A stretch of 64,000 nucleotides of DNA. Source: Pannonibacter indicus. GTDB taxonomy: Bacteria; Pseudomonadota; Alphaproteobacteria; Rhizobiales; Stappiaceae. Each line of letters begins with the position of its first letter. Within the stretch, counting starts at the first letter, position 1. Below, piece after piece: positions 27,365 to 35,859 of the stretch. The notes below the pieces were generated by a model that made no database searches, was not told the origin of the DNA, and saw only the letters and a program-made list of their open reading frames with translations. The stretch is from contig NZ_LIPT01000011.1 in the NCBI RefSeq assembly GCF_001418225.1, positions 60,225 through 124,224 of the forward strand. Reading direction: 5' to 3'. The position numbers were made by a program, and so were the translations under genes.

Positions 27365-27879
27365 CGGCGGAGAACCAATCGTTCTCTGCCGTCCAAAAGC
27401 TCGATGCCTCCCACGAGGTCGACGCGTTTGATTGCGGCAAGGAACCTCTGGATCGATTCCTGCAACGCCACGCTCTGGTCAACCAGAAAGCGGGCAGCGC
27501 TCAGACCTATGTCGTGTGCCGCGGGGAGCAGCGTGTCGTGGGCTATTACAGCCTCGCGGTCGGCGCCGTTGAACATGCCGACGCTCCCGGTCGTGTCGGC
27601 AAAGGGCTTGCCCGTCATCCGATCCCGGTAATGCTCCTCGCGCGGCTTGCCATCGACCGAGCCGAGCAGGGAAAGGGGCTGGGCAAAGCATTGCTCAAGG
27701 ATGCACTGCTGCGCACGGCTCAAGCTGCCGAAATTGCAGGTATCCGAGCGCTTCTCGTTCATGCCAAGGACGATGAAGCGCGCGCCTGGTACGAGCAGTT
27801 CGACTTCGAGCCGAGTCCGACCGACCCCTATCATCTCTTCCTGCTGATGAAAGATCTGCGAGCGCTCCTCGGCGAATGA
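27361..27879 (+). CDS. TacT-like GNAT acetyltransferase toxin
   Basis: A 172-residue GNAT protein starting with GTG at 27361, which overlaps the antitoxin stop. The acetyl-CoA loop is visible in DRAEQGKGLGKALLKDAL. An early segment, FDCGKEPLDRFLQRHAL, is typical of TacT-type toxins, and so is GSAQTYVVCRG. Family members acetylate aminoacyl-tRNA and stop translation. Carried in the phage accessory zone, it may stabilise the prophage or exclude other phages. Confidence 0.92.
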   Translation: MTAENQSFSAVQKLDASHEVDAFDCGKEPLDRFLQRHALVNQKAGSAQTYVVCRGEQRVVGYYSLAVGAVEHADAPGRVGKGLARHPIPVMLLARLAIDRAEQGKGLGKALLKDALLRTAQAAEIAGIRALLVHAKDDEARAWYEQFDFEPSPTDPYHLFLLMKDLRALLGE

Positions 27880-27903
27880 TCGCAAGCTCGCGAAGCGAAG
27901 CGG

Positions 27904-27924
27904 AAAGTGTCCGCCGGACACTTT
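27904..27924. terminator. Perfect 10-bp dyad after tacT
   Basis: AAAGTGTCCG-C-CGGACACTTT is a perfect dyad with one central base, followed by TTCGAAG, 24 nt after the toxin stop. With A and T runs on both sides it could act as a bidirectional terminator. It could also be a binding site. Confidence 0.5.
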
Positions 27925-28006
27925 TCGAAGAGACAAAAACCCCGGTTCTTGGGTAGATTCTGGCTATCCTCGGGAGAGGCGCGCGCGTCGCGATCACGAG
28001 CGCACG

Positions 28007-28073
28007 GATTCCTTTCGTTGGCACCGATCCAAGTAAAGGATCCGCGTTGATCCTTTCGTTATGGACCGATGCC
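28007..28073 (+). repeat. Direct repeat with hairpin upstream of the methyltransferase
   Basis: TCCTTTCGTT followed 3-4 nt later by ACCGAT occurs at 28010 and 28051. Between the copies, AAAGGATC (28035-28042) pairs with GATCCTTT (28049-28056) around a 6-nt loop. It may be an operator or an RNA element controlling the methyltransferase gene. Confidence 0.4.
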
Positions 28074-28269
28074 CGTTCACGTCAACATCGTCTGTGCATA
28101 CGAGTTCGCGGGTCCTTCCTGGCGGAAATCGTATGCTGGCGGGCGAAGCGCGATGGATCGCCAGCGACAGGGCCGGATTTTTGGGAAGCCACCCGGTGAC
28201 CGGATCCACGCCAATCCCGAGAAATCACCAACGAACACGCGCCTGATGGCCGGACGCCCGTCGCGCCCG

Positions 28270-28291
28270 CTGGACTCCGTGCGGAGTCCAG
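28270..28291. repeat. Perfect hairpin plus third arm copy
   Basis: CTGGACTCCG and CGGAGTCCAG form a 10-bp dyad with a TG spacer. A third copy of CGGAGTCCAG is at 28301-28310. It lies 42-82 nt before the methyltransferase ATG, so alternative pairing is possible in its leader. Confidence 0.5.
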
Positions 28292-28351
28292 CGCGGTCTC
28301 CGGAGTCCAGGACCACAGGTGTCCACTTCGATCCACGGACCCATCCGACAC

Positions 28352-29683
28352 ATGACGCTGAGCTTCGCCCCCGAGCGGATCGAGACCTGGCCGCTTTCGC
28401 GCCTCCAGCCTTACGCAAAGAACGCAAAGGTGCACGGCGCGGACCAGGTCGCCAAGATTGCCGCCAGCATGGCCGAGTTCGGCTGGACCGTGCCCTGCCT
28501 CGTGGCCGAGGACGGGGAGCTGATCGCAGGCCATGGGCGCGTTCTGGCTGCCACGCAGCTCGGGCTGACCGAGGCGCCGGTGATCGTGCTCGGGCATCTG
28601 ACCGAGGCGCAGCGCCGGGCCTACCGCATCGCAGACAACAAGCTGACGGAGCTCGGAAGCTGGGACGAGGCGTTGCTCTCAGCCGAGCTGCAGGGACTGC
28701 TGGCCGAGGACTTCGACCTGTCGTTGGTCGGATTCTCCGACGGCGAGCTAGACAAGCTCCTCGCGCTCGACCCGGACGCAGACAATGAAGACAGCGGGGC
28801 TGGCGGCTCGGTTCCGCCCGTGACCATCCCCGAGCCGCCGCGCAATCCGGCCTCGCGCAAGGGCGATCTATGGATCCTTGGGGATCACCGGCTGCTCTGC
28901 GGCGACAGCACGAACCATCAGGATGTCCGCCGCCTAATGAACGGCGAGCGTGCGGTCCTGTTCGCCACCGACCCGCCCTATCTGGTCGACTACGACGGCT
29001 CCAACCACCCGACGCGGAACAAGGACTGGAGCCAGTCCTACGGCGTGACCTGGGACGACAGCAGCCAAGGCGCGGAGCTCTACGACGGCTTCATCTCCGT
29101 GGCCGTCGCCGAAGCGATCACCGAGGACGCCGCGTGGTACTGCTGGCATGCCTCCCGCCGCCAGGCGATGCTGGAAGCGTGCTGGGAGAAGGCCGGCGCC
29201 TTCGTCCATCAGCAGATCATCTGGGTGAAGGACCGCGGCGTGCTCACCCGGTCCCATTACCTCTGGAAGCATGAGCCCTGCTTCATGGGCTGGAGGCGCC
29301 CGAACCGGCCGCCGAAGGTCGCCGAGGAGACGCTGCCCTCGACCTGGGAGATGCCGTCCTTCGCCAAGGACGAGCGCCCCGACCACCCGACGCCGAAGCC
29401 GCTCGACGCCTTCGGGATACCGATGCGCCAGCATGTGGCTCGCGGCGGGCTCTGCTACGAGCCGTTCTCCGGTTCCGGCTCGCAGATCATGGCGGGCGAA
29501 GCCAACGGGCGCCGTGTCTTCGCGATGGAGATCAGCCCGGCTTACGTTGATGTTGCCGTGGAGCGTTGGCAGGCCGAGACCGGGAAGCACGCCATCCTCA
29601 ACGACGACGGGCGGACCTTTGCGCAGGTCAGGACGGATCGACTGGAGGGCGAACAACAAGACACTCAGCATCAAGAACACTGA
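28352..29683 (+). CDS. ParB-N domain / DNA methyltransferase fusion
   Basis: A 443-residue phage protein. The N-terminal ParB/Srx-like nuclease domain (about 10-100) shows LIAGHGRVLAATQLG. A beta-class DNA methyltransferase follows, with motif IV DPPY at D207-Y210 before motif I-like FSGSGSQIMAGEANGR, so the target amino group is probably N6-adenine or N4-cytosine. Phages use such enzymes to protect DNA or adjust packaging; no cognate endonuclease is nearby. A GTG 11 codons upstream is an alternative start. The 3' end overlaps the convergent antisense gene. Confidence 0.88.
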   Translation: MTLSFAPERIETWPLSRLQPYAKNAKVHGADQVAKIAASMAEFGWTVPCLVAEDGELIAGHGRVLAATQLGLTEAPVIVLGHLTEAQRRAYRIADNKLTELGSWDEALLSAELQGLLAEDFDLSLVGFSDGELDKLLALDPDADNEDSGAGGSVPPVTIPEPPRNPASRKGDLWILGDHRLLCGDSTNHQDVRRLMNGERAVLFATDPPYLVDYDGSNHPTRNKDWSQSYGVTWDDSSQGAELYDGFISVAVAEAITEDAAWYCWHASRRQAMLEACWEKAGAFVHQQIIWVKDRGVLTRSHYLWKHEPCFMGWRRPNRPPKVAEETLPSTWEMPSFAKDERPDHPTPKPLDAFGIPMRQHVARGGLCYEPFSGSGSQIMAGEANGRRVFAMEISPAYVDVAVERWQAETGKHAILNDDGRTFAQVRTDRLEGEQQDTQHQEH

Positions 29684-30257
29684 GATCACTTGTCCATCCC
29701 GTACGAAGCATCATGGCACCAAGTAAATTGAGACACTCGGGCTCGCAAATAGCGCTTTCCAAAGGGGTTCTCCCTTCGGACATCCTCAACAGATGCGTTG
29801 CGGCAATTTCGGCATCTTCAACATGCCGGGCATCATGCGATTTCTTTTGGTTTGTCACGAAAGCTTCAAAAAAGAGAATGCCAGAGGGTGCGGAGAAGAA
29901 TTTGCGATAGTCGATGGTGGCAACACACGTCGGCGATGCCGAGCGTAGAGCGCGGAGGACGTACGGCACCACGACAGTGGCGATCACCAACACCGTGCTT
30001 CCCGCACTTGCCGAATAGGGTCTATTCACACCGCCGATGCACTCACCCGAGCGCGCCTTTGTCAGGTCAGCTGCAGCGCTGCGCATCGGCACGTACAACG
30101 GGGCTTCGAAACCGACAGCTACTGGCCCTTGCGAAATACGTTCTGAAATCTCGTCAATGGCTTCATCAAGGTCTGTTCCTGAAGCGGGGTTAGAGCCCAC
30201 GATCGCCCAGCCAAGGTTCTTACCCGGTTTTCCGATGTCAATTACAGCAACGTGCAT
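29628..30257 (-). CDS. RNase-H-fold (DUF429-like) accessory protein, antisense to neighbours
   Basis: A 209-residue protein on the strand opposite to the phage late genes. It begins MHVAVIDIGKPGKNLGWAIV, an RNase-H-like first strand with Asp5. GFEAPLYVPMR supplies a Glu, and HVEDAEIAATHLL a late acidic pair. That arrangement recalls DUF429-type predicted nucleases, but the family call is inference. The ATG at 30257 with GGGAGAG before it is chosen; another ATG lies 4 codons upstream. Its 3' end overlaps the methyltransferase end by 56 nt. It looks like a cargo (moron) gene. Confidence 0.65.
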   Translation of the reverse strand: MHVAVIDIGKPGKNLGWAIVGSNPASGTDLDEAIDEISERISQGPVAVGFEAPLYVPMRSAAADLTKARSGECIGGVNRPYSASAGSTVLVIATVVVPYVLRALRSASPTCVATIDYRKFFSAPSGILFFEAFVTNQKKSHDARHVEDAEIAATHLLRMSEGRTPLESAICEPECLNLLGAMMLRTGWTSDLSVLDAECLVVRPPVDPS

Positions 30258-30306
30258 AGGCTCTCCCATGTCTCGCGACGGGTGCAGTACTCAGCCAGTA
30301 AACACC

Positions 30307-30531
30307 ATGAAACAGTCGCGAACCATGTCTCTCGTCGAGTCCCTTGCCAATGTGGCGGTGGGCTACGGCATCGCCGTCTTGACGCAGATCCTGATCTTCC
30401 CGATTTTCGGGCTGCACACCACACTGGCGCAGAATCTCATGATGGGTGGCATTTTCACGGTGGTCAGCATTGGACGTTCCTACGCGCTGCGTCGGCTGTT
30501 CGAGGAAATCCGGTTGCGCGATGCCAGATGA
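30307..30531 (+). CDS. Small membrane phage protein (DUF7220-like)
   Basis: A 74-residue protein with MKQSRTMSLVESLANVAVGY, two predicted membrane helices (about 14-32 and 38-56) and a basic end, YALRRLFEEIRLRDAR. It matches a widespread family of small phage membrane proteins that I would place in DUF7220, tentatively. The role is unknown. A strong hairpin follows. Confidence 0.7.
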   Translation: MKQSRTMSLVESLANVAVGYGIAVLTQILIFPIFGLHTTLAQNLMMGGIFTVVSIGRSYALRRLFEEIRLRDAR

Positions 30532-30534
30532 AAA

Positions 30535-30557
30535 CCGCCGCCCGGATCGGGCGGCGG
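30535..30557 (-). terminator. Strong terminator between convergent genes
   Basis: A 10-bp perfect stem CCGCCGCCCG / CGGGCGGCGG with GAT loop. Read leftwards it is followed by TTTT (AAAA at 30531-30534 on the + strand), so it is a good rho-independent terminator for the DUF3489 gene. It overlaps the space just after the DUF7220-like gene. Confidence 0.75.
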
Positions 30558-30583
30558 CATCGAGTTTGGAAGATGTATCGCCT

Positions 30584-31129
30584 TCAAGCCGGCGGGAGGC
30601 TGTACACCCGCCCTCGGCCCTCGACCTTCTCGGAGGCCACTTCGAGACCAAGCTTTTTCTTGAGAGCGCCCGCCATCGCGCCGCGCACCGTGTGCGGCTG
30701 CCAGCCGGTGGCCGCGACAATCTCTGCGATGGTCGCCCCTCCCGGCGCGCGGAGCATGGCGATCAGCGTGGCCTGTTTAGTGCCTTCTCGCGGTATCCGC
30801 GCCTTGGGCGCGTCCGTCTGCTCGGCGGGGGTGTCTGTCGCGCTGGCAAGCGCGGTGCTGGTGCCCTCGGGCTCGATGCCGATGGCGGCGATGCCTGCGT
30901 CGGTCGCCACCAGCGTGGTGCCGTGACCGTCCCCGGTCTCGCGCCAGACAAGCTCGCCCTTGCGGACGTCGGCATCGACTTCTTCGATGAAGCCTTTGGC
31001 GATCATCGTCTCCACCACCTTGGTGGCGGCGCCTCCGCGCAGGGAACCGGGGAGCGGCAGGACGTTGCGGTCGTCGCGCTGCGCGGCGGCGCTGAGGATC
31101 ACGGCTTGAGTATCGGAAAGCTGGGTCAT
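30584..31129 (-). CDS. DUF3489 protein
   Basis: A 181-residue protein. The N-terminal winged helix region contains LSDTQAVILSAAAQRDDRNV and KVVETMIAKGFIEEV. The C-terminal DUF3489 domain contains GGATIAEIVAATGWQPHTVR and a GALKKKLGLEV helix. The family is DNA-binding and is often found beside DUF2924 and serine recombinases; here it lies 15 kb from them. The ATG at 31129 is preferred because a GGAG site precedes it. Confidence 0.85.
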   Translation of the reverse strand: MTQLSDTQAVILSAAAQRDDRNVLPLPGSLRGGAATKVVETMIAKGFIEEVDADVRKGELVWRETGDGHGTTLVATDAGIAAIGIEPEGTSTALASATDTPAEQTDAPKARIPREGTKQATLIAMLRAPGGATIAEIVAATGWQPHTVRGAMAGALKKKLGLEVASEKVEGRGRVYSLPPA

Positions 31130-31228
31130 CGGGGTCGTCTCCATGGTCGGGACCGCGACGGTCGCGGCCCCTCTACGACCTCAAGCCGCGCGGCACGGCG
31201 CGGCCGGAGTTCAGGCAGGTGCAGGATT

Positions 31229-31453
31229 TCACCCGGCGTGCTCGCCCTCGCGGAACGCCATGTCGGTGATCTCGCGCAGCTTGTCACGGTAGTGGCTCAG
31301 GGTGCCGACATGGCCCCAGTTGATCTCGTCGGGATTGGCTTCGAAGTGGTCGTCACTGAGCGCCTTGAGGCGTTCCAGCATGGTGTCGATCTCCAGCTTG
31401 GCGGCGATGAAGGCGTCGAGTGCCTTCGAGTTGTCGGTGGCGCGGCGGGTCAT
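31229..31453 (-). CDS. Small helical phage protein, unrecognised
   Basis: A 74-residue protein: ALDAFIAAKLEIDTMLERLK, then HFEANPDEINWGHVGTLSHY and a final helix with KLREITDMAF. It appears to be two or three amphipathic helices. It is transcribed leftwards with DUF3489 (84 nt apart) and diverges from the terminase operon. No family name or function is offered. Confidence 0.6.
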   Translation of the reverse strand: MTRRATDNSKALDAFIAAKLEIDTMLERLKALSDDHFEANPDEINWGHVGTLSHYRDKLREITDMAFREGEHAG

Positions 31454-31518
31454 CTCTGTGGCTCCTCGTGGCGAGTTGCAGCTTGCTCTTGAAAGCCACG
31501 TTCGCTCTGTCCGAACCG

Positions 31519-31535
31519 CTTATCAACTCGATAAG
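31519..31535. promoter_or_regulatory. Dyad in the divergent promoter before the terminase genes
   Basis: CTTATC and GATAAG are separated by 5 nt, 33 nt before the small terminase ATG and in the 114-nt divergent gap. A candidate operator for the late genes or for the leftward pair. Confidence 0.4.
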
Positions 31536-31567
31536 AGCCTGAATCTGAACAATAATCGGAGAACGCC

Positions 31568-32128
31568 ATGCAGGGGCTGAGCGAGCGTCAATACGCCGCG
31601 CGCGTCGGTCTCTCGCGGGGCGCGATCCAGAAGGCGAAGGCGGCGGGACGGCTGGTCCTCCATGAGGATGGCAGCATCGACGCAGAGGCGAGCGATACAC
31701 GCCGGGCGGCGATGACGGACCCGTCCAAGACCCGGAAACCGCCCGCGCCGAAGCTGAAGCCTGTCCCCGACGCGGCCGTGTCCGCCGTTGGCGACACTCT
31801 GCGGGAACAAGGGCTTGCCGCGCCACCCGTCGGCAGCGGCACGACCTTCCTGCAGGCCAAGACCGCGAATGAGGTGCTGAAGGCCCAGGAGCGGCGCATC
31901 CGGCTTCAGAAGCTCAAGGGAGAACTCGTCGACCGCGCCCGGGCGGTTGCGGTCGTGTTCCGGCTGGCACGCGAGGAGCGCGATGCCTGGGTGAACTGGC
32001 CAGCGCGCGCGGCGGCGCTGATGGCGGCCGAACTCGGCGTTGAGGCGGCCGCCATGCAGAAGGCCTTGGAGAAACATGTACGCGCCCACCTCGACGAACT
32101 CGCCGAGGTCCGGCCCGAATTCCGGTGA
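31568..32128 (+). CDS. Terminase small subunit-like protein
   Basis: A 186-residue protein. The N-terminal HTH (LSERQYAARVGLSRGAIQKA) resembles Nu1-type small terminases. A Pro/Lys-rich linker (about 55-75) follows, then a coiled-coil/helical C-terminus (KAQERRIRLQKLKGELVDRA). It would recognise phage DNA for packaging. It overlaps the large terminase start by about 50 nt. Confidence 0.8.
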   Translation: MQGLSERQYAARVGLSRGAIQKAKAAGRLVLHEDGSIDAEASDTRRAAMTDPSKTRKPPAPKLKPVPDAAVSAVGDTLREQGLAAPPVGSGTTFLQAKTANEVLKAQERRIRLQKLKGELVDRARAVAVVFRLAREERDAWVNWPARAAALMAAELGVEAAAMQKALEKHVRAHLDELAEVRPEFR

Positions 32129-34082
32129 TGAAGATGGCCTGAGGGATTTCGAAGGCGCGGCTGAGATCCTGCGCGCCTGGGGCAACGGGATCCGACCGGA
32201 TCCCGACCTCACCGTCTCGGAATGGGCGGACCGGCACCGGATGTTGGCGTCCCGCGCTTCGGCCGAACCGGGCCGCTACCGCACAATGCGAACGCCCTAC
32301 ATGCGGGAGATCATGGACCGGCTGTCGCCCGGCGACGCGGCGCAGCGGGTCGTGTTCATGAAGGCCGCGCAGGTCGGGGCGACGGAAGCCGGCAACAACT
32401 GGATCGGCTTCGCGATCCACCAGGCGCCGGGCCCCATGCTCGCGGTCCAGCCGACCGTGGAACTGGCCAAGCGCAATTCGCGGCAGCGGATCGACCCGCT
32501 GATCGACGAGAGCCCCGAGCTCCGGGAGCGGGTCAAACCGGCCCGATCCCGCGATGCCGGGAACACGATGCTGTCCAAGGAATTCGCGGGCGGCATACTG
32601 ATCATGACCGGCGCGAACTCGGCGGTCGGGCTGCGCTCGACCCCGGCGCGCTACATCTTCCTTGATGAGGTCGATGCCTATCCGGCTTCTGCCGACGAGG
32701 AAGGCGACCCGGTGACCCTGGCCGAGGCGCGGTCGCTGACCTTCGCCCACCGGCGCAAGGTATTCCTGGTCTCGACCCCGACGATCCGGGGGCTCAGCCG
32801 CATCGAGCGCGAGTTCGAGGCGTCCGACCAGCGGCGCTACTTCGTCCCGTGCCCGCATTGCCGGGCGATGCAGTGGATGAAGTTCGATCGGCTGCGCTGG
32901 CAGAAGGGCAAGCCGGAGACGGCGGAGTATCTCTGCGAGAGCTGCGATCAACCCATCGCGGAGCACCACAAGACGGCGATGCTGGAGCGCGGCGAATGGC
33001 GGGCGACCGCTGTCGCCGCTGATCCCACCACGGTTGGCTACCACCTCTCGGCCCTCTATTCGCCGGTGGGGTGGCTCAGCTGGTCGCGGATCGCGCGCGG
33101 CTGGGAGGCAGCCCAAGGGTCGGACGAGGCGATCAAGGCGTTCCGCAACACGATCCTCGGCGAGACATGGGTCGAGACGGGCGAAGCGCCCGACTGGCAG
33201 CGGCTCTATGACCGCCGTGAGGCGTGGAAACCCGGCACCGTGCCTGCGGGCGGGTTGTTCCTGACCGCCGGGGCCGACGTCCAGAAGGACCGGATCGAGA
33301 TCGACGTCTGGGCCTGGGGCCGAGGGCTTGAGAGCTGGCTCGTCGATCACGTCGTGATCGAGGGCGGGCCGGATCGGCATGATGCTTGGGACCAGTTGAC
33401 GGCACTCCTCGACCGGTCGTGGCCGCATGAAAACGGAGCGCACCTTCGGATCGCGCGGCTCGCCATCGACACGGGCTACGAAGCCCCGGCCGTCTATGCC
33501 TGGTCGCGCAAAGTCGGCTTTGCACAGGTCGCGCCAGTCAAGGGGCTCGAAGGCTTCAATCGCTCCAGCCCGGTCTCCGGCCCCACATTCGTGGATGCAA
33601 CCGAGGGCGGGAAGCGCCTGCGTCGCGGCGCCCGGCTCTGGACGGTGGCCGTCTCGACCTTCAAGGCCGAGACCTACCGCTTCCTGCGGCTGGAGAGACC
33701 GACGACCGAGGAACGGGCCGAGGGTGCGGCCTTTCCGCCCGGCACGATCCACCTGCCGCATTGGGTCGAGAACGAATGGCTGAAGCAGCTCGTGGCCGAA
33801 CAGCTGGTGACCGTCCGCACCAAGCGCGGCTTCGCGAAGCTCGAATGGCAGAAGCTGCGCGAACGCAACGAGGTGCTGGATTGCCGGGTCTACGCCCGCG
33901 CCGCCGCCTGGATCGCGGGCGCGGATCGGTGGTCTGAGGCGAAATGGCGCGACCTCGAAGATCAACTCGGGGCCGCTCCTTTCGGTGACACCGATCCCGC
34001 CGGGCAGATCAACCGGCCGGGACAGGCCCCGCAGGGCAAGCGCCGCTCCGACTGGCTTGGGCGGCGCGGAGGATGGTTTTGA
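32076..34082 (+). CDS. Terminase large subunit (GpA family)
   Basis: A 668-residue packaging ATPase and nuclease of the lambda GpA type. Seen are SEWADRHRMLASRASAEPGR, the P-loop region VVFMKAAQVGATEAGNNW, the Walker B ARYIFLDEVDAYP, a CPHCRAMQ...CESC zinc pair and a nuclease-half segment LAIDTGYEAPAVYAW. The only in-frame ATG near the conserved start is at 32076, inside the small terminase gene; initiation further downstream on a rare codon is possible. It pumps DNA into proheads. Confidence 0.92.
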   Translation: MYAPTSTNSPRSGPNSGDEDGLRDFEGAAEILRAWGNGIRPDPDLTVSEWADRHRMLASRASAEPGRYRTMRTPYMREIMDRLSPGDAAQRVVFMKAAQVGATEAGNNWIGFAIHQAPGPMLAVQPTVELAKRNSRQRIDPLIDESPELRERVKPARSRDAGNTMLSKEFAGGILIMTGANSAVGLRSTPARYIFLDEVDAYPASADEEGDPVTLAEARSLTFAHRRKVFLVSTPTIRGLSRIEREFEASDQRRYFVPCPHCRAMQWMKFDRLRWQKGKPETAEYLCESCDQPIAEHHKTAMLERGEWRATAVAADPTTVGYHLSALYSPVGWLSWSRIARGWEAAQGSDEAIKAFRNTILGETWVETGEAPDWQRLYDRREAWKPGTVPAGGLFLTAGADVQKDRIEIDVWAWGRGLESWLVDHVVIEGGPDRHDAWDQLTALLDRSWPHENGAHLRIARLAIDTGYEAPAVYAWSRKVGFAQVAPVKGLEGFNRSSPVSGPTFVDATEGGKRLRRGARLWTVAVSTFKAETYRFLRLERPTTEERAEGAAFPPGTIHLPHWVENEWLKQLVAEQLVTVRTKRGFAKLEWQKLRERNEVLDCRVYARAAAWIAGADRWSEAKWRDLEDQLGAAPFGDTDPAGQINRPGQAPQGKRRSDWLGRRGGWF

Positions 34083-34125
34083 ACAAAAGGCGTGGAGGGC
34101 CGATGGCCCGACAGGGAAACAGGCA

Positions 34126-34335
34126 ATGACCGACTGGACGGAAACCGAGCTCTCGGCACTGCGCCGGGCCTATGCCAGCGGCACGACGCGGGTCAGCTAT
34201 GACGGCAAGTCCGTCGACTACGGCTCGGCCGAGGATCTGCTCGCCCGCATCCGGATCATCGAGCGCGCCATCGCGGGTGTCGGCCGGCCGCTGCCGGTGG
34301 CCGGTCTCGCAGGCTTCTCGCGCGGGGACAGGTGA
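34126..34335 (+). CDS. Head-tail joining protein (gpW-like)
   Basis: A 69-residue protein with WTETELSALRRAYASGTTRV, YDGKSVDYGSAEDLLARI and a final basic stretch. It has the size, position and sequence pattern of the small GpW-type joiner between large terminase and portal. Its end overlaps the portal start. Confidence 0.8.
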   Translation: MTDWTETELSALRRAYASGTTRVSYDGKSVDYGSAEDLLARIRIIERAIAGVGRPLPVAGLAGFSRGDR

Positions 34336-35855
34336 TGGCCGTGAACTGGTTCGACCGCGCCATCGCGTCGGTCGCCCCACGAACTGCTGCTCGTCGGGTG
34401 CTGGCGCGGCAGGCCTTCGAAACGCTCGCGCGGGGCTATGACGGCGCTGCGCGCGGGCGTCGCACTGATGGCTGGCGCGCGCCCGCATCCTCGGCCGATA
34501 CCGAGATCGGCATGGCCGGGGCGCTGCTGCGCGACCGGATGCGCGATCTCGTGCGCAACAACCCGCATGCGGCCAAGGCCGTGGCGGTGCTGGTGAACAA
34601 TATCGTCGGCGCGGGCATCATGCCGCGCGCCGCCAGTGGCGACGAGGCGCTGGACCGCCGCGTCGACGATCTCTTCGAGCGATGGGCCGAGGCCTGCGAT
34701 GCGGATGGCCAGCTCGATTTCTACGGACTGCAGACGCTGATCTGCCGGGAGATGATCGAAGCGGGCGAGGTGCTGGTGCGTCGTCGCCTTCGGCGATCCT
34801 CGGACGGCCTGCCGGTGCCCTTGCAGCTTCAGGTGCTCGAGGCGGATTTCCTCGATGCCACGAAATCCGGCGCCCTCGGCGCCGGGCGGCTGGTGCAGGG
34901 GATCGAGTTCGACCCGGTCGGCAAGCGACGGGCCTACTGGCTCCATGCCGAGCACCCGGGCAACGCGTGGGGTGCGCTGAACGGTGGGCTCGGATCGCGC
35001 CCGGTCCCGGCGACCGATATCGCCCATGTCTACGAGAAGCAGCGCACGCAGGCGCGCGGCGTTCCATGGGGCGCGCCGGTCATCCGGGCGCTGCGTGATC
35101 TCGACGATTACGAGGTGGCCGAGATCGTGCGCAAGAAGACCGAGGCCTGCGTCACCGCCATCGTCTTCGGGGATGACGAGGCGCAGCAGGGCATCGCGCC
35201 CGCCGTGGTCGATGCCGATGGCAACCGGGTCGAGCAGTTCGAGCCGGGGCTGATCGCCTATGCCCGTGGCGGCAAGGACATTCGCTTCAACCAGCCCGCG
35301 GCGACCGGCGGCTATGGCGAATACAAGCGCGCGAGCCTGCACACCATCTCGGCCGGGTTCCGGGTGCCCTACGAGCTGCTGACCGGCGATCTGAGCCAGG
35401 TGAACTATTCCTCGATCCGGGCGGGGCTGGTCGAGTTCCGCAGGATGATCGACGCGGTGCAGTGGCAGCTCTTCATCCCGATGCTCTGCGCCCCCGTCTG
35501 GCGCTGGTTCATCGAGACCGCTTGGGCGGCAGGCCAGATCCCGGTACCGGATGTGCCGGTCGAATGGTCGCCGCCGAAATTCGAGGCAGTCGATCCGCAG
35601 AAGGATGCGATGGCGAACCTGCTGGCGATCCGCTCGGGCACCATGACTCTGGCCGAGGTGATCGCACAGCAGGGCCGCAATCCCGACGCCGTGCTGGCCG
35701 AGATCGCCGCGACCAACGCCAAGCTCGACGCGCTCGGGCTGGTGCTCGATAGCGATCCCCGCCGCGTCACCAAGACCGGCAGCGCGCAGGCGAGCGACCC
35801 GGCAACCAATCCGGAATCCGACTCGGGGCAGCCGGACTCCGCCCAACAGGACTGA
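34332..35855 (+). CDS. Portal protein (lambda family)
   Basis: A 507-residue portal protein with RDRMRDLVRNNPHAAKAVAV at the N-terminus, NIVGAGIMPR, and GVPWGAPVIRALRDLDDYEV in the middle. GFRVPYELLTGDLSQVNYSS is diagnostic of the family. It forms the dodecameric DNA gate. Translation may start at GTG 34332 (overlapping the previous stop) or at ATG 34335. Confidence 0.93.
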   Translation: MMAVNWFDRAIASVAPRTAARRVLARQAFETLARGYDGAARGRRTDGWRAPASSADTEIGMAGALLRDRMRDLVRNNPHAAKAVAVLVNNIVGAGIMPRAASGDEALDRRVDDLFERWAEACDADGQLDFYGLQTLICREMIEAGEVLVRRRLRRSSDGLPVPLQLQVLEADFLDATKSGALGAGRLVQGIEFDPVGKRRAYWLHAEHPGNAWGALNGGLGSRPVPATDIAHVYEKQRTQARGVPWGAPVIRALRDLDDYEVAEIVRKKTEACVTAIVFGDDEAQQGIAPAVVDADGNRVEQFEPGLIAYARGGKDIRFNQPAATGGYGEYKRASLHTISAGFRVPYELLTGDLSQVNYSSIRAGLVEFRRMIDAVQWQLFIPMLCAPVWRWFIETAWAAGQIPVPDVPVEWSPPKFEAVDPQKDAMANLLAIRSGTMTLAEVIAQQGRNPDAVLAEIAATNAKLDALGLVLDSDPRRVTKTGSAQASDPATNPESDSGQPDSAQQD

Positions 35856-35859
35856 CTTC

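Larger units (their letters stand above)
27880..28351. other. Intergenic region rich in dyads
   Basis: This 472-nt gap between the toxin and methyltransferase genes has no convincing ORF. It holds a near-perfect hairpin at 27904-27924 just after the toxin, a direct repeat and hairpin at 28007-28073 and a perfect hairpin at 28270-28291 (listed separately). Confidence 0.5.

Noticed and set aside
31914..33965. 683-codon leftward open frame across the terminase gene
   Set aside because: Antisense shadow; the GpA terminase is unmistakable on the + strand.
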